From the NCBI GenBank assembly GCA_050261415.1, contig JBLNDG010000220.1, positions 1-45,392 of the forward strand: a DNA stretch of 45,392 bases, read 5' to 3'. Both the position numbers and the translations under genes were made by a program. The notes beneath the pieces were generated by a model. It searched no databases, was not told where the DNA came from, and saw only the letters and a list, made by a program, of their open reading frames with translations. The stretch comes from JBLNDG01 sp050261415. Its GTDB lineage: Bacteria; Bacillota; Clostridia; Lutisporales; Lutisporaceae. Below, one piece after another: positions 15,252-24,676 of this stretch (position 1 is its first letter; each line of letters starts with the position of its first letter).

Positions 15252-16448
15252 ATGTTGAAGAATAAGAATATAGTACTGGGAGTGTGCGGAGGTATAGCAG
15301 CATATAAAGCCTGTGAGCTTGTCAGCCGGCTTAAAAAGCTCAATGCCAATGTCAATGTAGTTATGACCCGCTCAGCTGCAAAGTTTGTAGCGCCGCTTAC
15401 CTTCCAGTCCTTGTCTCTAAACCAGGTTTCTGTAGATATGTTTGAAGCGCCCAGGTATTGGGAAGTGGAGCATATTTCACTGGCGAAGCTTGCAGATGTG
15501 TTTGTAATTGCTCCGGCAACTGCAAATATAATTGGAAAACTGGCAAACGGTATCGCTGATGATATGCTTTCTACAACAGTGATGGCTACAAAAGCACCTG
15601 TTATAATTGCTCCCGCTATGAACACAAACATGTATGAAAACCCGGTTGTTCAGAGAAATATTGGAATATTAAAGTCTCTTGGCTATATATTCGTTGAGCC
15701 GGAGGAAGGAAGACTTGCCTGCGGTGATGTAGGAAAAGGCAAGCTGGCGGATCCGGCAGTAATTGAAAGAGCTGTAATAGAGACATTAGGTTTAAAGGAA
15801 GATTTCAAAGGCAGAACAATACTTGTGACAGCAGGACCAACCCGTGAAGCAATAGATCCTGTGAGGTTCATATCCAACCATTCCACAGGGAAAATGGGTT
15901 ATGCAATAGCTGACGCGGCAGCCAAAAGGGGAGCTAAGGTATATCTCGTATCCGGCCCCACCAACTTGGAGGTACCTGTTGGAGTAACCAGGTTTAATGT
16001 TGTTTCTGCAGATGAAATGTACAGCAAGGTGCTGGAGCTTTTTCCCGAAAGCGATATAATAATTAAAAGCGCAGCTGTTGCAGATTATGCTCCGGAGCAT
16101 GCCAGTGAACAAAAGCTTAAGAAGACGGATGACGATTTAACCATCAAGCTTAAAAAGAATCCTGATATCTTGTACGAGCTTGGCAAGATTAAGAAAAACC
16201 GCATACTAGTGGGTTTTGCAATGGAGACAGAGAATCTGATTGAAAATGCAGCTACAAAGGTAAACAAGAAAAATCTTGATTTTATAGTGGCAAATGATTT
16301 GAATGTTGAAGGTGCGGGCTTCGGTACCGATACAAATGTCGTCAAGATTATTGACAGAGAAGGTAAGATAGAAAGTCTGCCCATTAAGACAAAGCTTGAG
16401 GTGGCAAATATCATACTTGATAGAATAAGCAATTTAAAGCGTACGTAG
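15252..16448 (+). CDS. coaBC: Bifunctional phosphopantothenoylcysteine decarboxylase/synthase
   Basis: It joins cysteine to phosphopantothenate (CoaB) and decarboxylates the product (CoaC, FMN), two steps of coenzyme A synthesis. It has 398 residues. The CoaC half (1 to about 180) has GGIAAYKA, the PAMNTNMYEN motif and the active-site cysteine in LACGDVGKGK. The CoaB half begins with VTAGPTREAIDPVRF and FISNHSTGKMG. AGGTGA, formed by the end of rpoZ, is placed correctly for ATG 15252. The stop codon lies inside a hairpin. coaD, another step of the same pathway, is at 36531. Confidence 0.96.
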   Translation: MLKNKNIVLGVCGGIAAYKACELVSRLKKLNANVNVVMTRSAAKFVAPLTFQSLSLNQVSVDMFEAPRYWEVEHISLAKLADVFVIAPATANIIGKLANGIADDMLSTTVMATKAPVIIAPAMNTNMYENPVVQRNIGILKSLGYIFVEPEEGRLACGDVGKGKLADPAVIERAVIETLGLKEDFKGRTILVTAGPTREAIDPVRFISNHSTGKMGYAIADAAAKRGAKVYLVSGPTNLEVPVGVTRFNVVSADEMYSKVLELFPESDIIIKSAAVADYAPEHASEQKLKKTDDDLTIKLKKNPDILYELGKIKKNRILVGFAMETENLIENAATKVNKKNLDFIVANDLNVEGAGFGTDTNVVKIIDREGKIESLPIKTKLEVANIILDRISNLKRT

Positions 16449-16460
16449 CGGTACGCTTTT
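16436..16460 (+). terminator. Hairpin over the coaBC stop codon (weak terminator)
   Basis: AAAGCGTAC (16436-16444) pairs with GTACGCTTT (16451-16459); the loop holds the stop codon TAG. Only four T residues follow, so termination is likely partial. A second, AT-rich hairpin (GTGAAAAA/TTTTTCAC, 16507-16533) lies just before priA. Confidence 0.55.
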
Positions 16461-16553
16461 AAATTATAAAGAATACATTAGCAGAGTTATTGCAATAAAA
16501 ACGGCAGTGAAAAAAGAAAATCTAATTTTTCACATTGCATTATGGGGAGATTA

Positions 16554-18998
16554 ATGTTGGAAAACAAGCTTTTCGCAGAGGTAATTGTAAACAACAAATG
16601 TAAAGAGACAGACCGTATATACAGTTATGCTGTTCCTATGGAGCTTACCAATGAGGTTCAGCTTGGAAGCCGTGTGATTGTTCCTTTTGGTATGGGAAAC
16701 AAGCGTGTTGAGGGATATGTTATCGGCATTAAGGAAAGCATAGATATTGATATCTCAAAGGTTAAGCATGTTGATAGGGTGCTTGATGCAGAACCGGTTA
16801 TGTCGGACCGGCTGGTTGAACTGGCAAAGTGGATGAAGCACAAATACCTGTGCTACTATATTGACGCAATTCAGGCCATAGTACCGTCTCCCGTGAGGAC
16901 AAAAAGCAGCTATAGAATAGAGCTTAATGACAGCGAAGATATTTGTGAAAAACTGGAAAAGGCGAATTCGAATACACTGATGGAAATCGTTGATTACATT
17001 GAATTGAATGAAGGGACTGCAAGACTTGAAGATATAAGAGATTATTTCAGCGAATTGAAAATAGATTATTATTTGAAAAAGCTGCAGGAAATGGGCATTA
17101 TAACAAAGCACCAGTCAATCGGAAACAAGGTCAATAAGAAAATTGAGAAGCTGTTATATCTAAATGAGGCCGCTGTTCCTGAAATTAAAAAGAACGCTGC
17201 AAAGCAAAGAGAGATTATTGAGATACTATCCCGGAACCCCGGCATGCCGTTTTCAAAACTCAGGGGGCAGTGCAGTAATTGCGATTCTGCAGTACGTACC
17301 CTGGTAGCGAAAGGCTGCATAAATGTAATTGAAAAGGAAGAGTACAGGAAGGTAGAAGCAAAGGTTATAAGCGAAAAGGGGCACGAGCTTACCATTGACC
17401 AGCATAGTGCCATAGCAAAAATACACGCTTTTTTCACGGAAGGTAAAAACGTATTGCTGCATGGTGTTACAGGCAGCGGAAAGACTGAAGTGTATCTTGA
17501 ACTCATAGAGGAAAGCATGAAGAATGGTAAGGACTCCATTATGCTTGTCCCGGAGATATCACTTACCCCCCAGATGGTTTCAAGGTTTAAAAACAGGTTT
17601 GGTGACAATGTTGCCGTACTTCACAGCAGCCTATCCGAAGGGGAAAAGTATGACGAGTGGAGAAAAATAAAGTCCGGGCTTGTAAAAGTAGCTATAGGGG
17701 CGCGTTCAGCAGTATTTGCGCCGTTCTCAAAGCTTGGACTCATTATTATAGATGAGGAACATGAACATACATATAAATCAGAGGTAAAACCAAAATATCT
17801 GGCCAGGGAAGTAGCAGAAACAAGATGCAAGCTGGAAGGTGCCCACCTGATATTGGGCTCAGCTACTCCCTGTATTGAAAGCTATTATAGAGCCAGGAAC
17901 GGCGAACTGGGTCTGGCAGAGCTGCCTAACAGGGTTAACGGAAGCAGTATGCCGGAGGTTGAGATCGTAGATATGAGGGAAGAACTAAAAAACGGAAACA
18001 AAACCATATTCAGCGACAGACTTACGGAAGCAATTCTTGAGAACCTTAAAACAGGGGATCAGATAATATTGTTTCTTAATAGGAGAGGGCACTCCACTTT
18101 TGTTTCCTGCAGGGAATGCGGTCTTGTCATGAAATGTCCCAGATGCAGCATATCCTTTACCTACCATATGAAGGAAAACAAACTGGTTTGCCATTATTGC
18201 GGCTATGAAAGGGAAAACCCGGATCACTGTCCGAAGTGCAAGAGCAGCAAAATCAAGTATTTTGGCGTAGGTACACAAAAGCTTGAAAAGGAATTCCAGA
18301 AAAAGTTCTCTGTCGGTAATGTGCTAAGAATGGATGCGGATACAACAACACGAAAGAATTCACACCAGGAGATATTGGATAAGTACAGAAGGAAGGAGTC
18401 CAATGTACTGCTGGGTACCCAGATGATTTCAAAGGGATTGGACTTTCCCGGTGTGACATTGGTAGGCGTAATCACGGCAGATACAAGCCTCAACCTTCCC
18501 GATTTCAGGTCTGCAGAGAAGACCTTCCAGATGATAGCACAGGTGGCCGGACGTTCCGGAAGGGGTGAAAAGCCCGGAAGAGTAATTGTACAGACATACA
18601 GTCCGGAGCATTACAGTATTACATATGCAAAACATCACGATTTCAAGGGCTTTTATGAGCAGGAAATAGGCCTGAGGAAGGACATGGGGTATCCGCCCTT
18701 CACTAACCTTGCAAATCTTATAATAAGCGGTACGGTTGAACTGGAAGTCATAAGGCTGGCAAATGAGGTAAGCCTTTTCCTGGATAACGAGATAAAGCAT
18801 TATGAAGGTGTTGAAAAGCTTGGGCCTGCTGCAGCCTCAATATCAAAGATTAAAAACCGTTACAGATGGCAAATAGTATTAAAGAGCACTAATGAAGAAA
18901 GCTTGAGGAAAATACTTGAAAAGCTTTTGGAGAAAGACTGCGGGGGCCAGGCGAATGCAAGTGTAAGTATAGATTTGAACCCCCAAAGTATGCTATAG
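16554..18998 (+). CDS. priA: Primosomal protein N' (replication restart helicase PriA)
   Basis: It recognises stalled or repaired forks and reloads the replicative helicase. It has 814 residues: the N-terminal 3'-DNA-binding domain, superfamily 2 helicase motifs with Walker A GVTGSGKTEVY (304-314) and Walker B IIDEEHEH, and a paired zinc site with CREC, CPRC, CHYC and CPKC between about 519 and 562. ATG 16554 is preferred since GGGGAGA lies at proper distance; ATG 16542 itself contains that ribosome site. Confidence 0.96.
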   Translation: MLENKLFAEVIVNNKCKETDRIYSYAVPMELTNEVQLGSRVIVPFGMGNKRVEGYVIGIKESIDIDISKVKHVDRVLDAEPVMSDRLVELAKWMKHKYLCYYIDAIQAIVPSPVRTKSSYRIELNDSEDICEKLEKANSNTLMEIVDYIELNEGTARLEDIRDYFSELKIDYYLKKLQEMGIITKHQSIGNKVNKKIEKLLYLNEAAVPEIKKNAAKQREIIEILSRNPGMPFSKLRGQCSNCDSAVRTLVAKGCINVIEKEEYRKVEAKVISEKGHELTIDQHSAIAKIHAFFTEGKNVLLHGVTGSGKTEVYLELIEESMKNGKDSIMLVPEISLTPQMVSRFKNRFGDNVAVLHSSLSEGEKYDEWRKIKSGLVKVAIGARSAVFAPFSKLGLIIIDEEHEHTYKSEVKPKYLAREVAETRCKLEGAHLILGSATPCIESYYRARNGELGLAELPNRVNGSSMPEVEIVDMREELKNGNKTIFSDRLTEAILENLKTGDQIILFLNRRGHSTFVSCRECGLVMKCPRCSISFTYHMKENKLVCHYCGYERENPDHCPKCKSSKIKYFGVGTQKLEKEFQKKFSVGNVLRMDADTTTRKNSHQEILDKYRRKESNVLLGTQMISKGLDFPGVTLVGVITADTSLNLPDFRSAEKTFQMIAQVAGRSGRGEKPGRVIVQTYSPEHYSITYAKHHDFKGFYEQEIGLRKDMGYPPFTNLANLIISGTVELEVIRLANEVSLFLDNEIKHYEGVEKLGPAAASISKIKNRYRWQIVLKSTNEESLRKILEKLLEKDCGGQANASVSIDLNPQSML

Positions 18999-19025
18999 TA
19001 AATTTATACACATAGGAGGATATAT

Positions 19026-19493
19026 ATGGCTGTAAGGACTATAAGAAAAAATACAGATGAGATTTTAAGAAAGGTTTCCAGAAAGGTAGAGACCATTGAT
19101 AACAGAATATTAACCCTTCTCGACGATATGAAGGATACCATGTATAAAGCTGAGGGCGTAGGACTTGCTGCCCCACAGATAGGAGTGTTAAGAAGAGTTG
19201 TCGTTATTGATATCGGTGAGGGGCTCATTGAGCTTATAAACCCTGTGGTTGTATATGAAAGCGGGGAACAGACAGATGAGGAAGGCTGCTTGAGTATTCC
19301 CGGAGTAAGGGGAGAAGTGAAGAGGCCGGCCAAGGTCATAGTAAGAGCTATGGACAGAAAGGGAGAAACCGTTGAAATTACTGGTAAAGATTTGCTTGCA
19401 GCAGCCTTTTGCCATGAAATTGACCACCTCAATGGAATACTTTTTATTGACAAGATGATCAGGCAAACAAATGAGAATGAAGAAAACTCATAA
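19026..19493 (+). CDS. def: Peptide deformylase
   Basis: This metal enzyme removes the N-formyl group from new proteins. It has 155 residues, with all three motifs: GVGLAAPQ (44-51), EEGCLS (85-90, metal ligand C88) and CHEIDHLNG (129-137, ligands H130 and H134, catalytic E131). The start follows AGGAGG. Its partner fmt, which puts the formyl group on, follows 48 bases later. Confidence 0.97.
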   Translation: MAVRTIRKNTDEILRKVSRKVETIDNRILTLLDDMKDTMYKAEGVGLAAPQIGVLRRVVVIDIGEGLIELINPVVVYESGEQTDEEGCLSIPGVRGEVKRPAKVIVRAMDRKGETVEITGKDLLAAAFCHEIDHLNGILFIDKMIRQTNENEENS

Positions 19494-19541
19494 TTTCTTC
19501 ACATATTTATTATATATTTTTGGAAGGACAGCTGATGAGTT

Positions 19542-20474
19542 ATGAAAATTATATTTATGGGAACTCCGGATTTTGCAGTTCCTTGTCTTAAGGTGCTTTT
19601 GGACAACAAATATGATGTAATTGCCGTTATAACCCAACCTGACCGGGCAAAAGGACGCGGAAACAAGCTTACTGCTCCGCCGGTCAAATCAATAGCGCTG
19701 GAAAACAGCATAGAGGTTTATCAGCCGGAAAAAATAAAGACTCCTGAGTTTGTAAAGATTTTAAAAGGGCTTAAACCAGATGTGATTATTGTTGTAGCCT
19801 TCGGGCAGATATTATCTCAGGAGATCCTTGATATTCCACCGTTAGGATGCATAAATGTGCACGCATCCTTGCTGCCGGAATACAGGGGAGCAGCTCCTAT
19901 AAACTGGTGCATAATAAACGGGGAGAAAAAGACGGGAATTACTGCAATGTACATGGATAAGGGGCTTGATACGGGAGATATTATCATAAAGAGGGAAACT
20001 GAAATAAAACCGGATGAAACGGCCGGAGAATTGCACGACCGGATGTCTGAACTGGGTGCTGCCGTGCTTTTGGAGACAATGAAGCTCGTGGAGGAAGGAA
20101 AGGTCCCGAGAACCCCCCAGGATAATGAAAAAGCTACATTTGCTCCTATTATGACCAAAGCTTTGGGGAAAATAGACTGGACAAAGGATGTAGACACTGT
20201 AAGAAACCTTATTAGAGGCACATATCCATGGCCAGGCGCTTTTTCGTCATACAACGGGAGAACCTTTAAGATATTCAGTGCAGAAACAGTTGAAAATAGT
20301 GTAATTAATGAAAAGCCCGGATGCATTGCTTCTGTAGAAGGTGACAGCTTTACAGTAAGCTGCGGAAGGGGAAGCCTCAGGATTAAGGAAATCCAGTTTG
20401 AGAATGAAAAACGCATGAGCGTTGAAGCTTACTTAAGAGGGCATAGTATTGATAGAGGGAATGTACTTCTGTAA
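19542..20474 (+). CDS. fmt: Methionyl-tRNA formyltransferase
   Basis: It formylates Met-tRNAi with 10-formyl-THF for initiation. It has 310 residues: the N-terminal formyltransferase fold with FMGTPDFAVPCL at the start and the folate/catalytic motif HASLLPEYRGAAPINW near 106-121, and a C-terminal OB-like tRNA domain. The start follows a GGAAGGA ribosome site at some distance. It is placed in the priA-def-fmt-rsmB order conserved in Firmicutes. Confidence 0.96.
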   Translation: MKIIFMGTPDFAVPCLKVLLDNKYDVIAVITQPDRAKGRGNKLTAPPVKSIALENSIEVYQPEKIKTPEFVKILKGLKPDVIIVVAFGQILSQEILDIPPLGCINVHASLLPEYRGAAPINWCIINGEKKTGITAMYMDKGLDTGDIIIKRETEIKPDETAGELHDRMSELGAAVLLETMKLVEEGKVPRTPQDNEKATFAPIMTKALGKIDWTKDVDTVRNLIRGTYPWPGAFSSYNGRTFKIFSAETVENSVINEKPGCIASVEGDSFTVSCGRGSLRIKEIQFENEKRMSVEAYLRGHSIDRGNVLL

Positions 20475-20531
20475 GCTTGAAAAGAATGAAATATCATAGA
20501 AAACTAATATTGGTTGAAGGAGTGAAAAAGT

Positions 20532-21221
20532 ATGTTTTATGGATATGGATTGGATCCTACATTTATACTTATATTGCCGGCTATAATACTTGCAGCATAT
20601 GCACAGTCAAAGGTCACTTCGACATTTAACAAGTACCTGAGGGTAAGAAACAGCTATGGATATACCGGATATGAAGTTGCCAGGAAGCTTCTGGACTTCC
20701 ATGGACTTGATGATGTACCGATTGAATTGATACCAGGACGGCTCTCGGATCATTACGATCCAAGAAAGAGAGTGCTGAGACTGTCAAGAGACGTATATGA
20801 AAGCAGTTCACTGGCGTCTGTAGGGGTTGCAGCCCATGAATGCGGCCATGCCATACAGCACCAGGAAGGCTACGCCCCGCTGGTAGTGAGAAATGCTATA
20901 GCTCCAATAGCTTCAATCGGGTCTCAGGCTGCCTGGGTATTCATATTTGCAGGTTTTATATTTAACTTCTTGAATCTGGTTGATCTGGGGATTTTATTAT
21001 TCTCTGCCGCTGTTGCATTCCAGGTAATAACACTTCCTGTGGAATTCAATGCAAGCAGCAGGGCAGTGGCACTGCTGGAGAGCAACGGGCTGGTACCTGC
21101 TGATGAGATCAGACCGGCTAGAGAAGTGCTGAGGGCAGCTGCGCTTACATACGTAGCCGCAACCTTTGCAGCAATAATGCAGCTTGCCAGGCTGCTGGTT
21201 TTAAGAAGCAGAAGAGATTAA
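20532..21221 (+). CDS. YugP-type membrane zinc metallopeptidase
   Basis: This is a 229-residue membrane protein with the zinc protease motif HECGHAIQH (H102-E103-x-x-H106). Hydrophobic segments lie at about 10-24, 120-140, 145-165 and 195-215. Family members (YugP, neutral zinc metallopeptidase group) have no firmly assigned substrate. ATG 20532 follows GGAG at a usable distance. It lies between fmt and rsmB, which are adjacent in B. subtilis, so here the gene is inserted into the conserved order. A terminator follows. Confidence 0.88.
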   Translation: MFYGYGLDPTFILILPAIILAAYAQSKVTSTFNKYLRVRNSYGYTGYEVARKLLDFHGLDDVPIELIPGRLSDHYDPRKRVLRLSRDVYESSSLASVGVAAHECGHAIQHQEGYAPLVVRNAIAPIASIGSQAAWVFIFAGFIFNFLNLVDLGILLFSAAVAFQVITLPVEFNASSRAVALLESNGLVPADEIRPAREVLRAAALTYVAATFAAIMQLARLLVLRSRRD

Positions 21222-21233
21222 CACATAATAATT

Positions 21234-21271
21234 AAAGCTACAGGTTGGTACTTTGCCATCTGTAGCTTTTT
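21234..21271 (+). terminator. Intrinsic terminator between the metalloprotease gene and rsmB
   Basis: AAAGCTACAG (21234-21243) pairs with CTGTAGCTTT (21260-21269) around a 16-base loop and ends in five T residues. The first possible rsmB start (21272) would directly abut it, which argues for the later start. Confidence 0.82.
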
Positions 21272-21310
21272 ATGGCTATGAGCAAGGGGAAGAACAGGAG
21301 TGTGGCAGAC

Positions 21311-22657
21311 ATGAAAGATAAAGGATGGGCAAGAGAAGAAGCAGTAAAGATAATCCGTAAGGCGTTAAGAGAAGGCGCGTATTCAAACATAGCAATAAGG
21401 CAGAACTTGGATGAAAGCGGACTTAGCAGGCTTGACAAGGCTCTGGTTACCGAAATAGCAAATGGAACATTGAGGAACCTTACACGCATAGATTGGATAA
21501 AAAACCGGTTTGTTAAAAAGGATAAACTTTCTGATTGGGTTGAAGATATTATAAGGTGTGGTATTTACCAGTTGATTTTCCTGGACAGAATACCGGATTC
21601 GGCTGTTTGCAACGAGAGTGCTGGGCTTGCAAGAAAATATGGCCATGAGGGCACTGTAAGGTTTGTAAATGGAGTTCTGAGGAACGTTGCAAGGAACAAG
21701 GACAAAATTGAATATCCGGACAGGAAAAAGCAGATTGTCAAGTTCCTGTCGGTGTACTATTCGCATCCCGAATGGATGGTCACCAAACTGGTTAAAGACT
21801 ACGGCGAAGAGTTTACAGAGGAGCTCCTGAAAGCAAACAATGAAGTCCCGCCTTTTACTATAAGGAGCAACAGGCTTAAGATTAGCAGGAAAGAATTGGT
21901 GGAAATACTAAAAGAAGAAGATATGGATTATGAGGAAGGCAGGTATAATGAAGAGGCTATTTTTATAAAGGGTACCTCTTCAATAGAAGGGAAAGCCTCT
22001 TTCAAGAAGGGGTACTACCAGGTGCAGGATGAGAGTTCAATGCTGGTAGCCCATGTTGTTGATCCAAAGCCTGGAGACCGGGTATTGGACGTATGCAGTG
22101 CTCCCGGGGGCAAAGCAACCCACATGGCTGAGCTGATGGATAACCAGGGGGAAATAGTAGCAAGGGATATTCATGCTCATAAGTTGAAGCTTATAAGCGA
22201 AAGCTGCAAAAGGCTTGGAATAAGTATTGTCAAGCCGGAGTTACATAACGCAAAAGAGCCGGATGCTGCTTCTTTTGGAAGGTTCGACAGAGTGCTGCTG
22301 GATGCGCCCTGCAGCGGGCTTGGGGTAATAAGAAGGAAGCCGGACCTCAGGTGGAAGAAAAGCCCCGATAACTTCGAAGAATTGGCAGGTTTGCAGAAGG
22401 AAATGCTTGATATTGCATCCCGGTACGTTGCCCCGGATGGCGTCCTTGTTTACAGCACTTGCACTATAAACAAGACAGAAAACATCGGGGTGGTAAGGAA
22501 TTTTCTTTCAAAAAACAGTGATTTTCATTTGGAAAGTATAAAGGGGTATTTGCCGGAAAGCCTTTGGAATAAGACTGCTGAAGATGGTTATCTTGAACTA
22601 TTTCCGAGTGTTAACGGGACAGATGGTTTTTTCATATCAAGAATGAGAAAGAGGTAG
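21311..22657 (+). CDS. rsmB: 16S rRNA (cytosine967-C5)-methyltransferase RsmB
   Basis: It methylates C967 of 16S rRNA with S-adenosylmethionine. It has 448 residues: an N-terminal NusB-like RNA-binding domain (to about 140) and a Rossmann methyltransferase domain with the SAM motif DVCSAPGGKATHM (near 261), the motif IV cysteine in DAPCSGLG, and the motif VI nucleophile cysteine in YSTCTINKTEN. ATG 21311 gives the usual beginning and has AGGAG ten bases upstream; ATG 21272 lies against the preceding terminator and would add 13 residues. Confidence 0.94.
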   Translation: MKDKGWAREEAVKIIRKALREGAYSNIAIRQNLDESGLSRLDKALVTEIANGTLRNLTRIDWIKNRFVKKDKLSDWVEDIIRCGIYQLIFLDRIPDSAVCNESAGLARKYGHEGTVRFVNGVLRNVARNKDKIEYPDRKKQIVKFLSVYYSHPEWMVTKLVKDYGEEFTEELLKANNEVPPFTIRSNRLKISRKELVEILKEEDMDYEEGRYNEEAIFIKGTSSIEGKASFKKGYYQVQDESSMLVAHVVDPKPGDRVLDVCSAPGGKATHMAELMDNQGEIVARDIHAHKLKLISESCKRLGISIVKPELHNAKEPDAASFGRFDRVLLDAPCSGLGVIRRKPDLRWKKSPDNFEELAGLQKEMLDIASRYVAPDGVLVYSTCTINKTENIGVVRNFLSKNSDFHLESIKGYLPESLWNKTAEDGYLELFPSVNGTDGFFISRMRKR

Positions 22658-22659
22658 AA

Positions 22660-23700
22660 ATGGGTATGCAGGATAAAGAGAACATAAAGAATATGAGAAT
22701 TGAGGATATAGAATCCTATGTGGCAAAAAACAAGCTGCCGAAGTTCAGGGCAACTCAGATTTTCGAATGGATTTATAAGGACGTGGAAAGCTTTGCAGAT
22801 ATGACCAACCTGCCCAAAAATCTGATAGAGCTTTTGGATAAGGATTTTTATATAGGAAGGGCACGCATAGAGGCTATGCAGCACTCAAAGAAGGATAACA
22901 CAAGAAAGTATCTGTTGTGTGTTGAGGACGGCAATGCTGTTGAATGTGTGCTGATGGAATACAGCTACGGCAAAACCATATGCATCTCTACACAGGTAGG
23001 CTGCAAAATGTCCTGCGAATTTTGCGCATCAGCCATCGGAGGTTTTATACGAAGCCTTACCAGCGGTGAAATGCTTGAGGAAGTAATGGCAGTATCAAGG
23101 GATATCGGTGAAAGAATATCAAATGTCGTGCTCATGGGCACGGGAGAGCCCTTTGACAACTATGATGAGGTAATCAGGTTCATAAAAATAATTAATAGCG
23201 AGAAGGGGCTGAATGTGGGCCAACGGCATATAACAATATCTACCTCCGGGTTGGTGCCCAAAATAATGGAATTTGCAGATGAAAACCTGCAGTGTACCTT
23301 GGCAATTTCCCTGCATGCAGCCGAAAATGAGTTGAGGGGCAAAATAATGCCTGTTAACAGGAAATATAGTATTGAGGAGCTTATGGATGCCTGCAGGTAC
23401 TATATAAAGGTGACAAATAAAAGGATAACCTTTGAGTATGCGTTGATTAAAGATTTCAATGACAGTGTTAGAGATGCCGAAAAATTGGGAATGCTTCTTA
23501 AGGGAATGCTTTGCCATGTCAATCTTATACCGGTGAACAAAGTGGAAGAAAGAAGCTTTGAAAAAGCGTCTAAAGAGAGGATAAACCAGTTTAAGAATAC
23601 GCTGGAGCGGTTTGAGGTTGAAACTACAGTAAGACGTGAGTTGGGCAGCGATATAGATGCGGCTTGCGGCCAGCTCAGACAGAAATATTTGAGGCAATAG
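22660..23700 (+). CDS. rlmN: Dual-specificity RNA methyltransferase RlmN
   Basis: This radical SAM enzyme makes 2-methyladenosine at A2503 of 23S rRNA and at A37 of some tRNAs. It has 346 residues. The [4Fe-4S] motif CKMSCEFC gives C115, C119 and C122 in the CxxxCxxC spacing. The methyl-carrying cysteine near the C-terminus is C336 in DAACGQLRQ. The start is two bases after the rsmB stop, with AGAGGT in the rsmB end as ribosome site; ATG 22666 is a close alternative. Confidence 0.96.
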   Translation: MGMQDKENIKNMRIEDIESYVAKNKLPKFRATQIFEWIYKDVESFADMTNLPKNLIELLDKDFYIGRARIEAMQHSKKDNTRKYLLCVEDGNAVECVLMEYSYGKTICISTQVGCKMSCEFCASAIGGFIRSLTSGEMLEEVMAVSRDIGERISNVVLMGTGEPFDNYDEVIRFIKIINSEKGLNVGQRHITISTSGLVPKIMEFADENLQCTLAISLHAAENELRGKIMPVNRKYSIEELMDACRYYIKVTNKRITFEYALIKDFNDSVRDAEKLGMLLKGMLCHVNLIPVNKVEERSFEKASKERINQFKNTLERFEVETTVRRELGSDIDAACGQLRQKYLRQ

Positions 23701-23776
23701 CGCATAGGGGATACAAAAAAATTATAATTTTACAATTCCTAGAGGGTTTTGGCATATTGTGTCGAAATAAATTTAA

Positions 23777-23806
23777 TTGAACATTGCGGGCATTTGCCCG
23801 TATATA
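23777..23806 (+). promoter_or_regulatory. Promoter of the prpC-prkC operon with a palindrome in its spacer
   Basis: TTGAAC (23777-23782), an 18-base spacer and TATATA (23801-23806) form a plausible sigma-A promoter. The spacer holds the perfect palindrome CGGGCATTTGCCCG (23787-23800), where a repressor could sit. A second palindrome, GTATCAGTGATAC (23837-23849), lies downstream of the likely start site. Confidence 0.45.
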
Positions 23807-23847
23807 TAGAATTTGTGAATATAATATTGTAATATGGTATCAGTGAT

Positions 23848-23885
23848 ACGTCATCCTCCGGAAAGAATTCCGGAGACTGCGACGT
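23848..23885 (+). promoter_or_regulatory. GC-rich hairpin in the prpC leader
   Basis: CTCCGGAA (23856-23863) and TTCCGGAG (23868-23875) form a perfect 8-bp stem with the tetraloop AGAA. It is enclosed by ACGTC (23848-23852) and GACGT (23881-23885). No T run follows. It ends 23 bases before the prpC start. Confidence 0.5.
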
Positions 23886-23908
23886 CTTAAATGTTTAGAG
23901 GTGATTAG

Positions 23909-24676
23909 ATGAGGTCAGTCGGTAGGACCGATAGAGGTTTGGTGAGAAAAGCAAATGAAGACAGCTACTTGTGTGAAAAGCTTGAAGGTATCAAGGATAC
24001 ATACCTGCACATAGTTGCCGACGGAATGGGCGGACATAATGCAGGGGAAGTAGCTAGTTCAATGGCGGTTCAGGTGATAGCTTCTTATATCAAAGAAAAT
24101 CTTCAAAGTCTTGAACATGAAGACAGAGAAGTAGAAGATATTATTAGAAACGCTATTTTGCATGCAAACGATAAAATATATAAAAAATCAATAGTCGACA
24201 ATGATTGCCTGGGCATGGGTACAACGCTGTCAATGGCATTGGTGAGAAATAGAACAGTATACATAGGACATGTCGGGGACAGCAGGGTTTACCTCATAAG
24301 AGGCAGTAATATTACAAAGCTTACAGAAGACCACTCTCTTGTGGCTGAGCTTGTTAAAGCGGGTTCCATAAAACCCGAGGAAGCTCTTTGCCACCCGCAG
24401 AAGAACGTTATTACAAGGGCGCTGGGAACCGAATACACTTTGGAAGTTGATATCAGCCGGTGCGACTTGGAGTACGGGGATTATATATTGATATGCAGTG
24501 ACGGGCTGTCAAACTCTATCTGTGAGGATGAGATAATGAAGGTAGTGACCAACTCACAGGATATAGATGAAGCGTGTGAAATACTGGTGGGAAAAGCAAA
24601 AGAAAAAGGCGGGTTTGACAATATTACGGTTATAATTATACAAATGTGTAAGGGTGGTGATCAGTGTGATAGGTAA
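23909..24676 (+). CDS. prpC: PP2C-family protein phosphatase PrpC (Stp1)
   Basis: This metal-dependent serine/threonine phosphatase reverses phosphorylation by the PASTA kinase encoded next. It has 255 residues with the PP2C motifs: RTDRGLVRKANEDSYL at the start, the metal-binding VADGMGGHNAGE, GHVGDSRVYLIR, LICSDGLSN and GFDNITV near the end. The start follows GAGGTGA. The gene overlaps prkC, which suggests tight stoichiometry of the phosphatase and kinase. Confidence 0.96.
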   Translation: MRSVGRTDRGLVRKANEDSYLCEKLEGIKDTYLHIVADGMGGHNAGEVASSMAVQVIASYIKENLQSLEHEDREVEDIIRNAILHANDKIYKKSIVDNDCLGMGTTLSMALVRNRTVYIGHVGDSRVYLIRGSNITKLTEDHSLVAELVKAGSIKPEEALCHPQKNVITRALGTEYTLEVDISRCDLEYGDYILICSDGLSNSICEDEIMKVVTNSQDIDEACEILVGKAKEKGGFDNITVIIIQMCKGGDQCDR

